Shown one piece after another: positions 54,701-63,996 of a stretch of 64,000 bases of DNA (the first letter of the stretch is position 1; the number at the start of each line of letters is the position of its first letter). Position numbers and translations under genes: made by a program. Origin of the DNA: Olleya sediminilitoris. GTDB taxonomy: Bacteria; Bacteroidota; Bacteroidia; Flavobacteriales; Flavobacteriaceae. The notes under the pieces are model-generated. The model did not search any database. It was not told the origin of the DNA and saw nothing but the letters and a program-made list of their open reading frames with translations. The DNA is taken from contig NZ_JAEMEF010000004.1 of assembly GCF_016785945.1 (NCBI RefSeq), forward strand, positions 124,001-188,000, written 5' to 3'.

Positions 54701-56272
54701 ATGGAACAGAAAAAGAAAAAACGCATCGTTATCATATCAATAATTTTAACATTGATAGTGTTATTGTTTTTTATTACTAAAGCAATCATTAAAAATAAAT
54801 TAGAACAATACCTTTCCAATTTGCCAGAACAAATAGAGTTAAAATATGAAGACCTTTCAATTGGATTATTATCAGGAGATGTTGTTTTTGATGGGTTTAA
54901 AGTTAATTTAAAAGGGCAAACGACTGGTCAATCTAATGGGTTTGTACAGTCCAAAAAAATGTCTTTAAAGGGATTTAGTTATTGGGATTACATGGTAAAT
55001 AAAACGATAAATGTTTCAAGTATTATTGCTAATCAACCTGAAGTAACATACTATCATAATCCGTTAGCTAGTACATCTAAAGGTAGCCAAGCTATGTTTG
55101 ATGATATTAAACAAAAGGTTACTGTAGATGATTTTAAAATAAAAAACGCAAAAATTGAGGTCTTCGATTTAGAAAAAGATTCAGTATTACTAAAAACTAA
55201 AAACCTTAATTTTAGTCTATCAGATTTTATATTTAATGGAAAGCAGACAAGTAATACCAAACCCCCTTTTCAATTTAAAAATGTAGCATTAAAAATTATT
55301 GATTTAGAGTATCAGGTTAACAATTTTGAAACACTTTCTTTTAATGAATTAATATTTGATAATAACACAACAGCGATTTCAGATTTAAAACTGAAAACAA
55401 AACTCTCAAAAGAAAATTTATCCAATCAACTGCAAACCGAACGTGATCATTTTGATTTACATATACCTAAGATAAAAATAGAAAATCAAGATTTTGATTT
55501 TAAAGGCGCAAAGCTGCTAGCATTTTCTAGTAAAAACATGACAATATCAGACTTAAACCTAACCATTTTTAGAGATAAATTAGTAGCAGATGACTTAACT
55601 AACAAAGCTATGTACAGTAAAATGTTAAGGGACTTAGATATTCAGTTGGACTTAAAAGCAATTCAAATTATTAATGGATCTATAACCTACCAAGAAAAAG
55701 TTAAAAAAGACACGCAAGCAGGTACTTTAGATTTTAAAAACTTTAATGCAAAATTGATAAATGTTAGTAATACTTATCATGATAGTCAAACAACAATAAA
55801 TATAGATTGCATTTTCATGGAAAACACTCCGTTGCAAGTCAACTGGTCCTTTAATGTTAATAATTTACAAGACCATTTTACATTTAAAGCAGATATAGGT
55901 AATCTTAAAGCCGAAGCTTTGAATCAATTTATGACACCTAACTTAAATTTAAAATTAGAAGGAGACCTAAAACAAACATTGTTTACAATTGATGGTAATG
56001 CAGTCACATCAAATGTAGATTTAAAAACAAAATATAATCAATTTGATATTATAATTTTAAAAGAGAATGGAAACGAAAAAAACAAACTCTTATCTGGCAT
56101 TATAAACCTTTATGTGTCTAAAGACAGTAAGGGTCAGAGTGATAACTTCAGGAAGAGTGACACTAAGCAAGTTACAAGAGATAACACAAAATCCGTTTTT
56201 AACTTTATTTGGAAAAACACACAATCAGGCTTAATCTCTGCTATGGCAGGAGATGGTACAAAAGAAAACTAA
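54701..56272 (+). CDS. AsmA-like membrane-anchored protein
   Basis: A 523-residue protein with a basic N-terminus, one membrane helix (residues ~8-27) and a long periplasmic part of repetitive beta strands (LKYEDLSIGLLSGDVVFDGFKV, later FKNFNAKLINVSN). The topology resembles AsmA/DUF748-type proteins that span the periplasm in lipid or outer-membrane biogenesis. It is shorter than TamB/AsmA (600+ aa), and its C-terminal end (IWKNTQSGLISAMAGDG) recalls the DUF748 ending. The assignment is by topology only. It is a single gene before the helicase. Confidence 0.65.
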   Translation: MEQKKKKRIVIISIILTLIVLLFFITKAIIKNKLEQYLSNLPEQIELKYEDLSIGLLSGDVVFDGFKVNLKGQTTGQSNGFVQSKKMSLKGFSYWDYMVNKTINVSSIIANQPEVTYYHNPLASTSKGSQAMFDDIKQKVTVDDFKIKNAKIEVFDLEKDSVLLKTKNLNFSLSDFIFNGKQTSNTKPPFQFKNVALKIIDLEYQVNNFETLSFNELIFDNNTTAISDLKLKTKLSKENLSNQLQTERDHFDLHIPKIKIENQDFDFKGAKLLAFSSKNMTISDLNLTIFRDKLVADDLTNKAMYSKMLRDLDIQLDLKAIQIINGSITYQEKVKKDTQAGTLDFKNFNAKLINVSNTYHDSQTTINIDCIFMENTPLQVNWSFNVNNLQDHFTFKADIGNLKAEALNQFMTPNLNLKLEGDLKQTLFTIDGNAVTSNVDLKTKYNQFDIIILKENGNEKNKLLSGIINLYVSKDSKGQSDNFRKSDTKQVTRDNTKSVFNFIWKNTQSGLISAMAGDGTKEN

Positions 56273-56321
56273 TTGTTTATAATTATTAATAAATACAAGG
56301 TGTTAAAACGGTTACATTACT

Positions 56322-56329
56322 TATTTTTG
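56322..56329 (+). promoter_or_regulatory. Putative -7 box of the UvrD-like helicase gene
   Basis: TATTTTTG fits TAnnTTTG, 22 nt before the TTG start at 56352. Confidence 0.45.
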
Positions 56330-56351
56330 TAACCTTTAAAAAACAAGCCAT

Positions 56352-58691
56352 TTGGAAAAGTATCTAAGTCAGTTAAACGAAGCACAATACGCGCCTACAG
56401 TTCAAAAAGATGGACCTATGATTATTATCGCAGGTGCAGGATCTGGTAAAACACGTGTGCTTACCTATAGGATTGCCTATTTAATGAATCAAGGTGTGGA
56501 TTCTTTTAATATTTTAGCATTAACCTTTACCAATAAGGCAGCTAAAGAAATGAAAGGAAGGATTGCCGAAATAGTTGGTGCTAGCGAAGCTAAAAACCTT
56601 TGGATGGGAACCTTTCACTCCGTTTTTGCTAAAATCCTTCGTTTTGAAGGTCATCATTTAGGTTACCCAAGTAATTTCACTATTTATGATACCCAAGATT
56701 CTCAAAAATTAATGGGATCTATCATAAGAGAAATGGGCTTGGATAAAGATTTGTATAAAACAAAACAAGTATACAGCAGGATTTCATCTTACAAAAACAG
56801 CTTGATAACCGTTAAGGCATATTTTAGTAATCCAGAGCTTATGGAAGCAGACGTAATGGCTAGACGTCCAAAAATGGGTGAAATTTATAAAACTTATGTG
56901 GATCGCTGTTTTAAAGCAGGAGCAATGGATTTTGACGATTTACTGTTACGTACCAATGAGCTGTTAACACGTTTTCCTCAAGTTTTAGCACAATATCAAG
57001 ATAAGTTTAGATACATTTTGGTGGATGAGTACCAAGATACCAACCACAGTCAATATTTAATAGTACGTGCTTTAGCAGACCGTTTTCAAAACATATGTGT
57101 AGTAGGTGATGATGCGCAAAGTATTTATGCCTTTAGAGGTGCAAATATTAGTAACATCCTTAATTTCCAGAAGGATTATGACGATGTAAAAATGTATCGT
57201 TTAGAGCAAAATTACCGTTCAACAAAAAATATAGTTGGTGCAGCCAACTCAGTAATAGAGCATAACCAAACTAAACTTGAAAAAGTAGTTTGGACAGCCA
57301 ATGATGAGGGACCAAAAGTGCAAGTACATCGTAGTTTAACAGATGGTGACGAAGGACGTTTTGTAGCCAGTACCATTTGGGAAACTAAAATGAATGATCA
57401 CGTACCTAATAGTGATTTTGCTATTTTGTATCGTACCAATTCACAATCTCGTGCAATGGAGGACGCGTTAAGAAAACGTGATATTCCGTATCGTATTTAT
57501 GGAGGTACATCGTTTTACCAACGTAAAGAAATTAAAGACGTTATCGCTTACTTGCGTTTAATACTTAATTCTTCTGATGAAGAAGCTTTAAAACGTGTTA
57601 TAAATTATCCAGCTCGTGGTATTGGACAAACTACAATAGATAGATTGATTGTAGCAGCAAATAGCTCTGGTAAAACCATTTATAGCCTTTTAAAAGATAT
57701 TGATAGCGTAGATATTAATATTAATAACGGAACCAAAAACAAATTAAAAGATTTTGTAACGCTTATTGAGAGTTACCAAGTCATGAATCAAACCGCTAAT
57801 GCTTTTGATTTAGCAGAGCACGTTACCAAAACTAGTGGTTTAATTAAAGAATTTAATAAAGACGGAACACCAGAAGGTATTTTAAGACTTGAAAACGTTG
57901 AAGAACTTTTAAATGGTATTAAAGATTTTGTTGAAGGACAGCTAGAAATAGCAGACTCTAACGACAATTTAGCCGAATTCCTAGAAGATGTAGCATTAGC
58001 AACAGATTTAGATGGAGATAAAGGAGATCCTGACCACGTCGCATTAATGACCATTCACTCTTCTAAAGGATTAGAGTTTAGTCATGTATTTGTTGTTGGT
58101 TTAGAGGAAGATTTATTTCCTAGTGCTATGAGTATGAATACACGTAGTGAACTAGAAGAAGAACGTCGTTTATTTTATGTAGCACTAACAAGAGCAGAGA
58201 AAAAAGCATATTTAACCTATGCATTATCAAGATACCGTTGGGGAAAATTAGTAGATTCTGAACCTAGTCGTTTTATTGAAGAAATTGACGATCAGTTTTT
58301 AGATATTATTACTCCAATTGAAGAAAGGCGTATTAATCCAATGTTATCGGCAGATATTTTTGGAGATACACCACCAAACAAAATTAGATTTAAAAAAGCA
58401 GTACAACCTAAATTACAAAAGAAAGTGGCCAAAAAGAAAGAACCAGTAAACTTCGAAATCAGTGCACCAAAAAAATTAAAAAAAGCATCAGAGGTGATTC
58501 CTCATGAAGATGCAAACTCATTTGGAGGAGAGCTTGCTGAAGGAAACAGAGTAAAACACCTCAAATTTGGTAGAGGTGAAGTATTAAAAATTGAAGGAAA
58601 AGGTAGTGACGTAAAAGCCGAAATTGATTTTGAGTTTGGAGGTAAAAAGAAACTATTATTACGTTTTGCAAAATTACAGCTTATAGGATAG
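56352..58691 (+). CDS. UvrD/PcrA-type ATP-dependent DNA helicase
   Basis: A 779-residue superfamily 1A 3'-5' helicase for nucleotide excision repair, mismatch repair or replication restart. Q motif and Walker A GAGSGKT (28-34), motif Ia ALTFTNKAAKEM, Walker B LVDEYQDTN, motif III VGDDAQSIYAFRGA, motif IV LEQNYRST, motif V TIHSSKGLEF and motif VI ALTRAEKKAYLTY are all visible. The C-terminal ~60 residues form the PcrA/UvrD tail domain (GNRVKHLKFGRGEVLKIEG). The start is TTG (MEKYLSQLNEAQ, as in relatives). The TsaC-like gene follows after 17 nt. Confidence 0.94.
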   Translation: MEKYLSQLNEAQYAPTVQKDGPMIIIAGAGSGKTRVLTYRIAYLMNQGVDSFNILALTFTNKAAKEMKGRIAEIVGASEAKNLWMGTFHSVFAKILRFEGHHLGYPSNFTIYDTQDSQKLMGSIIREMGLDKDLYKTKQVYSRISSYKNSLITVKAYFSNPELMEADVMARRPKMGEIYKTYVDRCFKAGAMDFDDLLLRTNELLTRFPQVLAQYQDKFRYILVDEYQDTNHSQYLIVRALADRFQNICVVGDDAQSIYAFRGANISNILNFQKDYDDVKMYRLEQNYRSTKNIVGAANSVIEHNQTKLEKVVWTANDEGPKVQVHRSLTDGDEGRFVASTIWETKMNDHVPNSDFAILYRTNSQSRAMEDALRKRDIPYRIYGGTSFYQRKEIKDVIAYLRLILNSSDEEALKRVINYPARGIGQTTIDRLIVAANSSGKTIYSLLKDIDSVDININNGTKNKLKDFVTLIESYQVMNQTANAFDLAEHVTKTSGLIKEFNKDGTPEGILRLENVEELLNGIKDFVEGQLEIADSNDNLAEFLEDVALATDLDGDKGDPDHVALMTIHSSKGLEFSHVFVVGLEEDLFPSAMSMNTRSELEEERRLFYVALTRAEKKAYLTYALSRYRWGKLVDSEPSRFIEEIDDQFLDIITPIEERRINPMLSADIFGDTPPNKIRFKKAVQPKLQKKVAKKKEPVNFEISAPKKLKKASEVIPHEDANSFGGELAEGNRVKHLKFGRGEVLKIEGKGSDVKAEIDFEFGGKKKLLLRFAKLQLIG

Positions 58692-58708
58692 ATTTATACA
58701 CTCACGTT

Positions 58709-59329
58709 ATGGCAGATTTTATCAGAATTTACGAAGAAAACCCAAATCCAAAGGAAATTAAAAAAGTAGTAGACGTCCTAAAAAAAGGAGGTCTTATTAT
58801 TTATCCTACAGATACGGTTTATGGTTTAGGTTGTGATATTACTAATACAAAAGCATTAGAACGTATTGCTAGAATTAAAGGGGTTAAATTAGAGAAGGCT
58901 AATTTTTCGTTTATATGTCATGACTTAAGCAACCTTTCAGATTATGTTAAACAAATTGATAGTAGCACTTTTAAAATTTTAAAACGTGCTTTACCTGGAC
59001 CTTACACATTTATTTTACCAGGTTCTAAAACATTACCAGCAGCTTTTAAAAAGAAAAAAGAAGTCGGTATACGTGTACCTGATAACGCTATCGCATTGGA
59101 TATAGTTAAAGCATTAGGTAATCCAATTATATCAACGTCTATTAGAGATGAAGATACTATTTTAGAGTATACTACAGATCCTGAGTTAATATTAGAAAAG
59201 TGGGACAATCTAGTAGACCTAGTAATCGATGGAGGTTATGGAGATAATCTAGCCTCGACAATTATAGATTTATCAGGTGATGAACCAGAAATTATAAGAG
59301 AAGGAAAAGGAAGTTTAGAGATTTTCTAA
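58709..59329 (+). CDS. L-threonylcarbamoyladenylate synthase (TsaC/YrdC-like)
   Basis: A 206-residue YrdC-fold enzyme that makes threonylcarbamoyl-AMP for t6A37 tRNA modification. LIIYPTDTVYGLGCD (residues ~30-44) with the Lys/Thr-rich basic pocket, RIKGVKLEKANFSFIC, PGPYTFIL and VGIRVPDN are typical, as is the DLSGDEPEIIREGKG end. It lacks the extra Sua5 C-terminal domain. The usual KxR motif is KGVKLEK here, a minor deviation. It is probably co-transcribed with the helicase (17 nt). Confidence 0.9.
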   Translation: MADFIRIYEENPNPKEIKKVVDVLKKGGLIIYPTDTVYGLGCDITNTKALERIARIKGVKLEKANFSFICHDLSNLSDYVKQIDSSTFKILKRALPGPYTFILPGSKTLPAAFKKKKEVGIRVPDNAIALDIVKALGNPIISTSIRDEDTILEYTTDPELILEKWDNLVDLVIDGGYGDNLASTIIDLSGDEPEIIREGKGSLEIF

Positions 59330-59351
59330 ATTCATTTTATTATTTACATAT

Positions 59352-59383
59352 AAAAAAAGCTCAACCATTTGGTTGAGCTTTTT
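59352..59383. terminator. Bidirectional terminator
   Basis: Stem AAGCTCAACC/GGTTGAGCTT with flanking A and T tracts between convergent genes. Confidence 0.86.
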
Positions 59384-59404
59384 AAGTTGTAAAACGTTAT
59401 TAAA

Positions 59405-60262
59405 TTATTCTTTTGATAACGCTTTCATTTCAGTTTCAATCATTTCATAAAACTGATCAATTTTTGGTAAGATGTAAATCTTAGTTCTTCTGTTAATAGC
59501 TCTGTTTGTAGGAGAGTCATTAGCTACTAATGGTAAGTGATCACCACGTCCAGCTGCAATTAATTGTTGAGGTTTAACACCTAAGTCTTGTAACGCTCTA
59601 ACAATAGCAGTACTACGTTTAACACTTAAGTCCCAGTTGTCCACTAAAACACCACCTCTGTTGTATGGTACGTTGTCTGTGTGACCTTCAACCATTGCTT
59701 CAAAGTTTGGTTTACTGTTAATTACAGTAGCAACCTTAGCTAAAATTTCGTTGGCTCTAGTAGTGATGTTGTAACTACCACTTTTAAATAGTAATTTATC
59801 TGATAACGAGATAAATACAACGCTTTTTTCAACGTTAATCTCTATATCTTCATCATTTAAACCAACTTCTTTTTTAAGACTAGTTACTAAAGCTAAAGTA
59901 ACGCTGTCTTTTTTAGTTAAAGCATCTTGTAATCTTGATATTTTTAAATCTTTTTCTTTTAAACTTTCTAAAGATTTTTCAAGATTAGCAGCTCCTTTTG
60001 TAGTTAAAACAGTCATGTCTTTACTGCTTTCTATTAAAGCTTGATTGTTAGCTTTCATATCTGCTAAACGTGCTTGAAGCTCTTTTAATCGTGCTGCAGA
60101 TGCAGCTTCGTCAGCTAAACAAGAGTTTAGTTTTACAGTTGCTGTGTTTAATAAATCCTGTGTTTCTTTTTGTTTTGCTTCTAATGCAGCAAATTCTTTT
60201 TTAGATACACAAGAGCTTAATAATAAAAGTGCACTTGCACTTAGTAATAGGATTCTTTTCAT
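59405..60262 (-). CDS. OmpA-family lipoprotein with coiled coil
   Basis: A 285-residue lipoprotein (LLLSSC, Cys18). Residues ~22-130 are a heptad-rich coiled coil (KQKETQDLLNTATVKLN..., SLESLKEKDLKISRL). Residues ~150-270 form an OmpA/MotB peptidoglycan-binding domain (LLFKSGSYNITTRANEIL, VEGHTDNVPY, NWDLSVKRSTAIVRAL, GRGDHLPL, NRAINRRTKI). It should tether the outer membrane to peptidoglycan. It is a single gene with its own promoter box. Confidence 0.92.
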   Translation of the reverse strand: MKRILLLSASALLLLSSCVSKKEFAALEAKQKETQDLLNTATVKLNSCLADEAASAARLKELQARLADMKANNQALIESSKDMTVLTTKGAANLEKSLESLKEKDLKISRLQDALTKKDSVTLALVTSLKKEVGLNDEDIEINVEKSVVFISLSDKLLFKSGSYNITTRANEILAKVATVINSKPNFEAMVEGHTDNVPYNRGGVLVDNWDLSVKRSTAIVRALQDLGVKPQQLIAAGRGDHLPLVANDSPTNRAINRRTKIYILPKIDQFYEMIETEMKALSKE

Positions 60263-60296
60263 AATATTTAAATGATAAATTAAATTTATACAGTAT

Positions 60297-60304
60297 CAAA
60301 TGTA
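60297..60304 (-). promoter_or_regulatory. Putative -7 box of the OmpA-family gene
   Basis: Minus-strand TACATTTG, 34 nt before the start codon at 60262. Confidence 0.4.
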
Positions 60305-60355
60305 TAAATAATTAAAATGTTAAAATTAGGTTTAACAAAATTTTTACTAAAAGAT

Positions 60356-61342
60356 TTAAAATTGACTAAACTTTTGTTTCTTACTAATAAAGTAAGACCA
60401 TACAACGGATTTCTGATTAAAATATTTTGCTTTCTGTGTGTTATTTTTTCGCCAGCTTAAAAGTGCACCTAAGTGTTTGTAATAACTAAAATGTGCTTTT
60501 AGTATGGCAAAGATATGTTTAGGTTTCCATTCGGTTAAAAATTTTAAGGCAGCAATACCATCTAAAATTAATCTTGTTAAGACTAAAATAAACAAATTAC
60601 CTTCAGCATTTTTGGTAAGGGTAAATAGACTATTTCTAAAATTTAAATAGGTTTTTTTTGGATGAGATACATCTAAGGTTGCACCTCCAACGTGATACAC
60701 TAATGACTCACCTACATACTTAGTTGTGTAGTTTTTGTTAAAAGCTCTCCAACACAAATCTATTTCTTCCATATGTGCAAAAAACGATTGATCAAAGCCT
60801 TTTAATGCTTCAAACGTTGATTTTCTTATAAAAAAACAAGCTCCTGAAGCCCAAAAAATAGTAGTGTTTGGGTATTGGTTGTGATGGTCTTCAATGGTAT
60901 TAAAAATTCGACCTCTACAGTATGGATATCCATATTTATCAATATAACCTCCTGCAGCACCAGCGTATTCAAATTTAGTTTTGTCTTTAAAATCTAAAAT
61001 TTTAGGTTGGATGATTGCTGTTTCAGATTCGTTTTTAAACGTATTAATAATAGGTGTTAACCAATTAGGAGTAACTTCAATGTCACTATTTAATAAACAA
61101 TAAATATCTTCTTTAACATGTTTTAAAGCATCATTGTACCCTTTTGCGTAACCACCATTTGTTGTGTTTTGGATTATTTTGATATCAGGAAAATTAGCTT
61201 TTACATATGCTACAGAGTCATCCGTAGAGGCATTGTCTGCGACATATATAACAGCTTCTTTTGAGTATTTGACTACAGAAGGTAAAAATTGTTCTAACAA
61301 TTTAATTCCGTTCCAATTTAATATTACAACTGCTATTTTCAT
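60356..61342 (-). CDS. Family 2 glycosyltransferase
   Basis: A 328-residue GT-A fold glycosyltransferase. The opening AVVILNWNGIKLL, the nucleotide site ADNASTDDSV, the DxD-like LLNSDIEV and the acceptor/catalytic region EEIDLCWRA match rhamnosyltransferase-like GT2 enzymes of cell-surface polysaccharide assembly. The C-terminal part has an amphipathic segment but no clear TM. The start codon overlaps the upstream HsdR-N-like gene by 4 nt (ATGA), implying coupling, though the functional link is unclear. Confidence 0.9.
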   Translation of the reverse strand: MKIAVVILNWNGIKLLEQFLPSVVKYSKEAVIYVADNASTDDSVAYVKANFPDIKIIQNTTNGGYAKGYNDALKHVKEDIYCLLNSDIEVTPNWLTPIINTFKNESETAIIQPKILDFKDKTKFEYAGAAGGYIDKYGYPYCRGRIFNTIEDHHNQYPNTTIFWASGACFFIRKSTFEALKGFDQSFFAHMEEIDLCWRAFNKNYTTKYVGESLVYHVGGATLDVSHPKKTYLNFRNSLFTLTKNAEGNLFILVLTRLILDGIAALKFLTEWKPKHIFAILKAHFSYYKHLGALLSWRKNNTQKAKYFNQKSVVWSYFISKKQKFSQF

Positions 61343-61785
61343 TTTGTATATTCTGGGATGTCTTTTAAAAAATGATACTGTTCTGCATCAAAATCCATGT
61401 TACAATAATAGTGATTTATACCGTTGGTAACCATTAAGTAGGTTGCGTTAAGTACTAAGTTATAACGTGCTATTTGGTCAAAAGTATCTTGTTTAATTAT
61501 AATTTTTGGTGCTTTACACTCCACAATTAAATGGATGCTTCCGTCTGTATTAAAAACTACAATATCATAGCGTTTTTTTAAATCATTGACTTTAAGCTCT
61601 TTTTCTACATTAATTAAAGAGATAGGATATTTTTTTACTTCAATTAAATAATGCACACAGTGTTGCCTAACCCATTCTTCAGGTTGTAGAATCACAAATT
61701 TTTTACGAATAACATCAAAAATAGAAACTTTATTTTCGCTATTTTTGAATCGAAACGAATATGTAGGGAAATTTAATTTTTGCAC
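61339..61785 (-). CDS. Stand-alone HsdR N-terminal-like nuclease-fold protein
   Basis: A 148-residue protein with the PD-(D/E)XK fold of the type I restriction HsdR N-terminal domain family. The core reads RYDIVVFNTDGSIHLIVECKAPK: the Asp, then E-C-K giving the catalytic D...ExK set, followed by FDQIARYN with the conserved Gln. There is no helicase domain and no HsdM/HsdS nearby, so it is not a restriction system. Such proteins are common as single genes in Flavobacteria; the role is unknown. It is divergent from holA with only 26 nt between starts. Confidence 0.85.
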   Translation of the reverse strand: MQKLNFPTYSFRFKNSENKVSIFDVIRKKFVILQPEEWVRQHCVHYLIEVKKYPISLINVEKELKVNDLKKRYDIVVFNTDGSIHLIVECKAPKIIIKQDTFDQIARYNLVLNATYLMVTNGINHYYCNMDFDAEQYHFLKDIPEYTK

Positions 61786-61811
61786 TACACAAAATTGGTG
61801 ATTTTTTTTTA

Positions 61812-62816
61812 ATGGACGAAGTCAAAAAGCTAGTAACTGATATAAAAAATAAGCAACTAAAACCTATTTATTTATTAATGGGTGAAGAGGCTTATTATAT
61901 TGATAAAATTTCTGATTTTATTGAAGACACTGTTTTAACAGAGGAGGAGCGTGGCTTTAACCAAATGGTTTTATATGGTCGGGACATTACTGTGGATGAT
62001 ATTGTAAGTAATGCTAAGCGTTTTCCTATGATGGCAGAGCGTCAAGTGGTTATTGTTAAAGAAGCTCAAGATTTAGCCAGAACCATTGACCAATTAGCTA
62101 GTTATGCTAAAAATCCGCAACCTACAACTGTTTTGGTTATTTGTTACAAATACAAAAAAGTTGATAAACGAAAAGCGGTTTATAAAGAAATAAAAAAATC
62201 GGGATATGTTTATGAAAGTAAAAAGTTATACGAAAATCAGGTTCCTGATTGGATAAGACGTGTACTTTCACCTAAAGGGTATTCTATTACTCCTAAAGCC
62301 TCACAAATGTTAGTTGAGTTTTTAGGGACTGATTTAAGTAAATTAAGTAACGAGTTAGAAAAACTTCAAATAGTTTTACCAAAAGACACACAGATTACTC
62401 CAGATCATATTGAGCAGAATATTGGAATAAGTAAAGATTATAACAACTTTGAGTTACGTAAAGCTATTGGTGCAAAAAATACAGCTCAAGCGTTTAAAAT
62501 AATTAATTATTTTGCCGAAAACCCTAAAGCCAATCCTATGGTGTTAACTGTGTCTTTACTGTTTAGTTTTTTTTCTCAATTGTTACAACTTCACGGAATG
62601 ACAGATCGTAATCCACGTGCTGTAGCTTCTGCATTACGCGTAAACCCTTATTTTGTAAACGAATATTTAGAAGCAGCAAGACAATATCCAATGCGTAAAG
62701 TCAGTCAAGTTATAGCTATTTTAAGAGAGTTTGATGGTAAAAGTAAAGGTGTAGACAGTAATGCTGTGCCACAAGGTGACTTGTTAAAAGAAATGCTTTT
62801 TAAAATCATGAGCTAA
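61812..62816 (+). CDS. holA: DNA polymerase III subunit delta
   Basis: A 334-residue clamp-loader wrench subunit that opens the beta clamp. It has the AAA+-like layout without a functional Walker A: PIYLLMGEEAYYIDKI (~18-33), FPMMAERQVVIVKEAQ (~72-87), VPDWIRRVLSPKGYSI and the C-terminal collar domain (FELRKAIGAKNTAQAFKII, LREFDGKSKGVDS). Length matches. It is divergent from the HsdR-N-like gene. Confidence 0.93.
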   Translation: MDEVKKLVTDIKNKQLKPIYLLMGEEAYYIDKISDFIEDTVLTEEERGFNQMVLYGRDITVDDIVSNAKRFPMMAERQVVIVKEAQDLARTIDQLASYAKNPQPTTVLVICYKYKKVDKRKAVYKEIKKSGYVYESKKLYENQVPDWIRRVLSPKGYSITPKASQMLVEFLGTDLSKLSNELEKLQIVLPKDTQITPDHIEQNIGISKDYNNFELRKAIGAKNTAQAFKIINYFAENPKANPMVLTVSLLFSFFSQLLQLHGMTDRNPRAVASALRVNPYFVNEYLEAARQYPMRKVSQVIAILREFDGKSKGVDSNAVPQGDLLKEMLFKIMS

Positions 62817-62852
62817 TTTGGCCTTGTCTTATATAGTAGTAAAATTGATATC

Positions 62853-63218
62853 ATGAAATTAACAACCTATTTTTTAGTATTAACAATATTAATGTCTTGT
62901 AAAACCACTCAAGTTTTACCAGATCCATTAGAAGCAGGTTGGAACGGAAAAAAAGTGTGTGAGGTTTTAAATGAAACTAAAAAACAACGTATCCTAAAAT
63001 GTACATTTCCACCAAATGTTGGCCACCAAAAACATTTTCATAAACCACATTTTGGATACACTTTAGCAGGAAGTACTTTTAAAATGATAGATCAAAAAGG
63101 AGAAAGAGTAGTGCCTGTACCAACAGGAGTTACTTGGTCTAAAGATGTATTAACAGAGCATGAAGTTCTAAATGTTGGAGACAGTACTGCTGTTTTTTTA
63201 ATTATAGAACCTAAATAG
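62853..63218 (+). CDS. Cupin-fold lipoprotein
   Basis: A 121-residue lipoprotein (ILMSC, Cys16) whose ~100-residue domain is a small cupin: motif 1 GHQKHFHKPHFGYTLAG with three His ligands, motif 2 around WSKDVLTEHEVLNVGD with another His. A metal site is plausible. It is probably periplasmic with unknown substrate. Starts 36 nt after holA; shared transcription is possible. Confidence 0.75.
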   Translation: MKLTTYFLVLTILMSCKTTQVLPDPLEAGWNGKKVCEVLNETKKQRILKCTFPPNVGHQKHFHKPHFGYTLAGSTFKMIDQKGERVVPVPTGVTWSKDVLTEHEVLNVGDSTAVFLIIEPK

Positions 63219-63383
63219 TTAAATCTTTTAACGTATCGCTAGTACTTTTAACACTACCATTATAAGTGTTAACATTTCCTATTAAATCCAAGTTAAACAG
63301 CGTGTTAGATTCTTGTATGGTCAATGTTTGTAGTAATTTAGATGTGAATCGAATTATTAACAACAAAAACCAAAAAAAAGAAA

Positions 63384-63944
63384 ATGGAAAACTTAGAGAG
63401 AAAGAAAGTTGCAATTTTAGCAACAAATGGATTTGAAGAAAGTGAATTAAAAGAACCAATGAATGCTTTAAAAGAAGCAGGAGCAGACGTACATATTGTC
63501 TCTGAACAATCAGGGAAAATTAAATCCTGGAACGACGGAAACTGGAGTACAGAATATGACGTTGATAAAACCATAGACCAAGTATCACAAAGTGATTATA
63601 ATGCATTAGTATTACCTGGAGGAGTCATTAATCCAGATATATTAAGACGAAATGATAACGCTATTAGATTAATTAAATCTTTTTTTGAAAATAAAAAACC
63701 AGTAGCAGCAATCTGTCATGCACCTTGGTTATTAGCAGAAGCAGGAGTGTTACAAGGACGTAAAGTAACATCGTTTAACTCTATTAAAAGAGACTTAGTA
63801 AATGCTGGAGCCATGTGGGAAGATAGTGAAGTTGTTGTAGATGAAGGTTTAGTTACTAGTCGTAATCCAAATGATTTGCCAGCCTTTAATAAAAAATTAA
63901 TTGAAGAAGTTTATGAAGGTAAGCACGAAATGCAAACTGCATAG
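63384..63944 (+). CDS. DJ-1/PfpI family protein (type 1 glutamine amidotransferase-like)
   Basis: A 186-residue cytoplasmic protein of the DJ-1/PfpI/YhbO group. Nucleophile elbow AAICHAPWLL (Cys111, His112) with the supporting Glu in NGFEESEL (~18) and the conserved RNPNDLP end. Relatives act as protein/nucleic-acid deglycases or stress chaperones; the exact activity is debated. It is a single gene followed by a terminator. Confidence 0.92.
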   Translation: MENLERKKVAILATNGFEESELKEPMNALKEAGADVHIVSEQSGKIKSWNDGNWSTEYDVDKTIDQVSQSDYNALVLPGGVINPDILRRNDNAIRLIKSFFENKKPVAAICHAPWLLAEAGVLQGRKVTSFNSIKRDLVNAGAMWEDSEVVVDEGLVTSRNPNDLPAFNKKLIEEVYEGKHEMQTA

Positions 63945-63964
63945 ATTTTTTGATTTTTCATAAT

Positions 63965-63996
63965 AAAAAAAGCCAACTTTATGTTGGCTTTTTTTT
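63965..63996 (+). terminator. Terminator of the DJ-1/PfpI gene
   Basis: Stem AAAGCCAAC/GTTGGCTTT, TTTAT loop, eight-T run. Confidence 0.86.

Noticed and set aside
61339-61785. A restriction-modification system based on the HsdR-like protein.
   Set aside because: No HsdM, HsdS or helicase domain is present; only the N-terminal nuclease-like fold exists.
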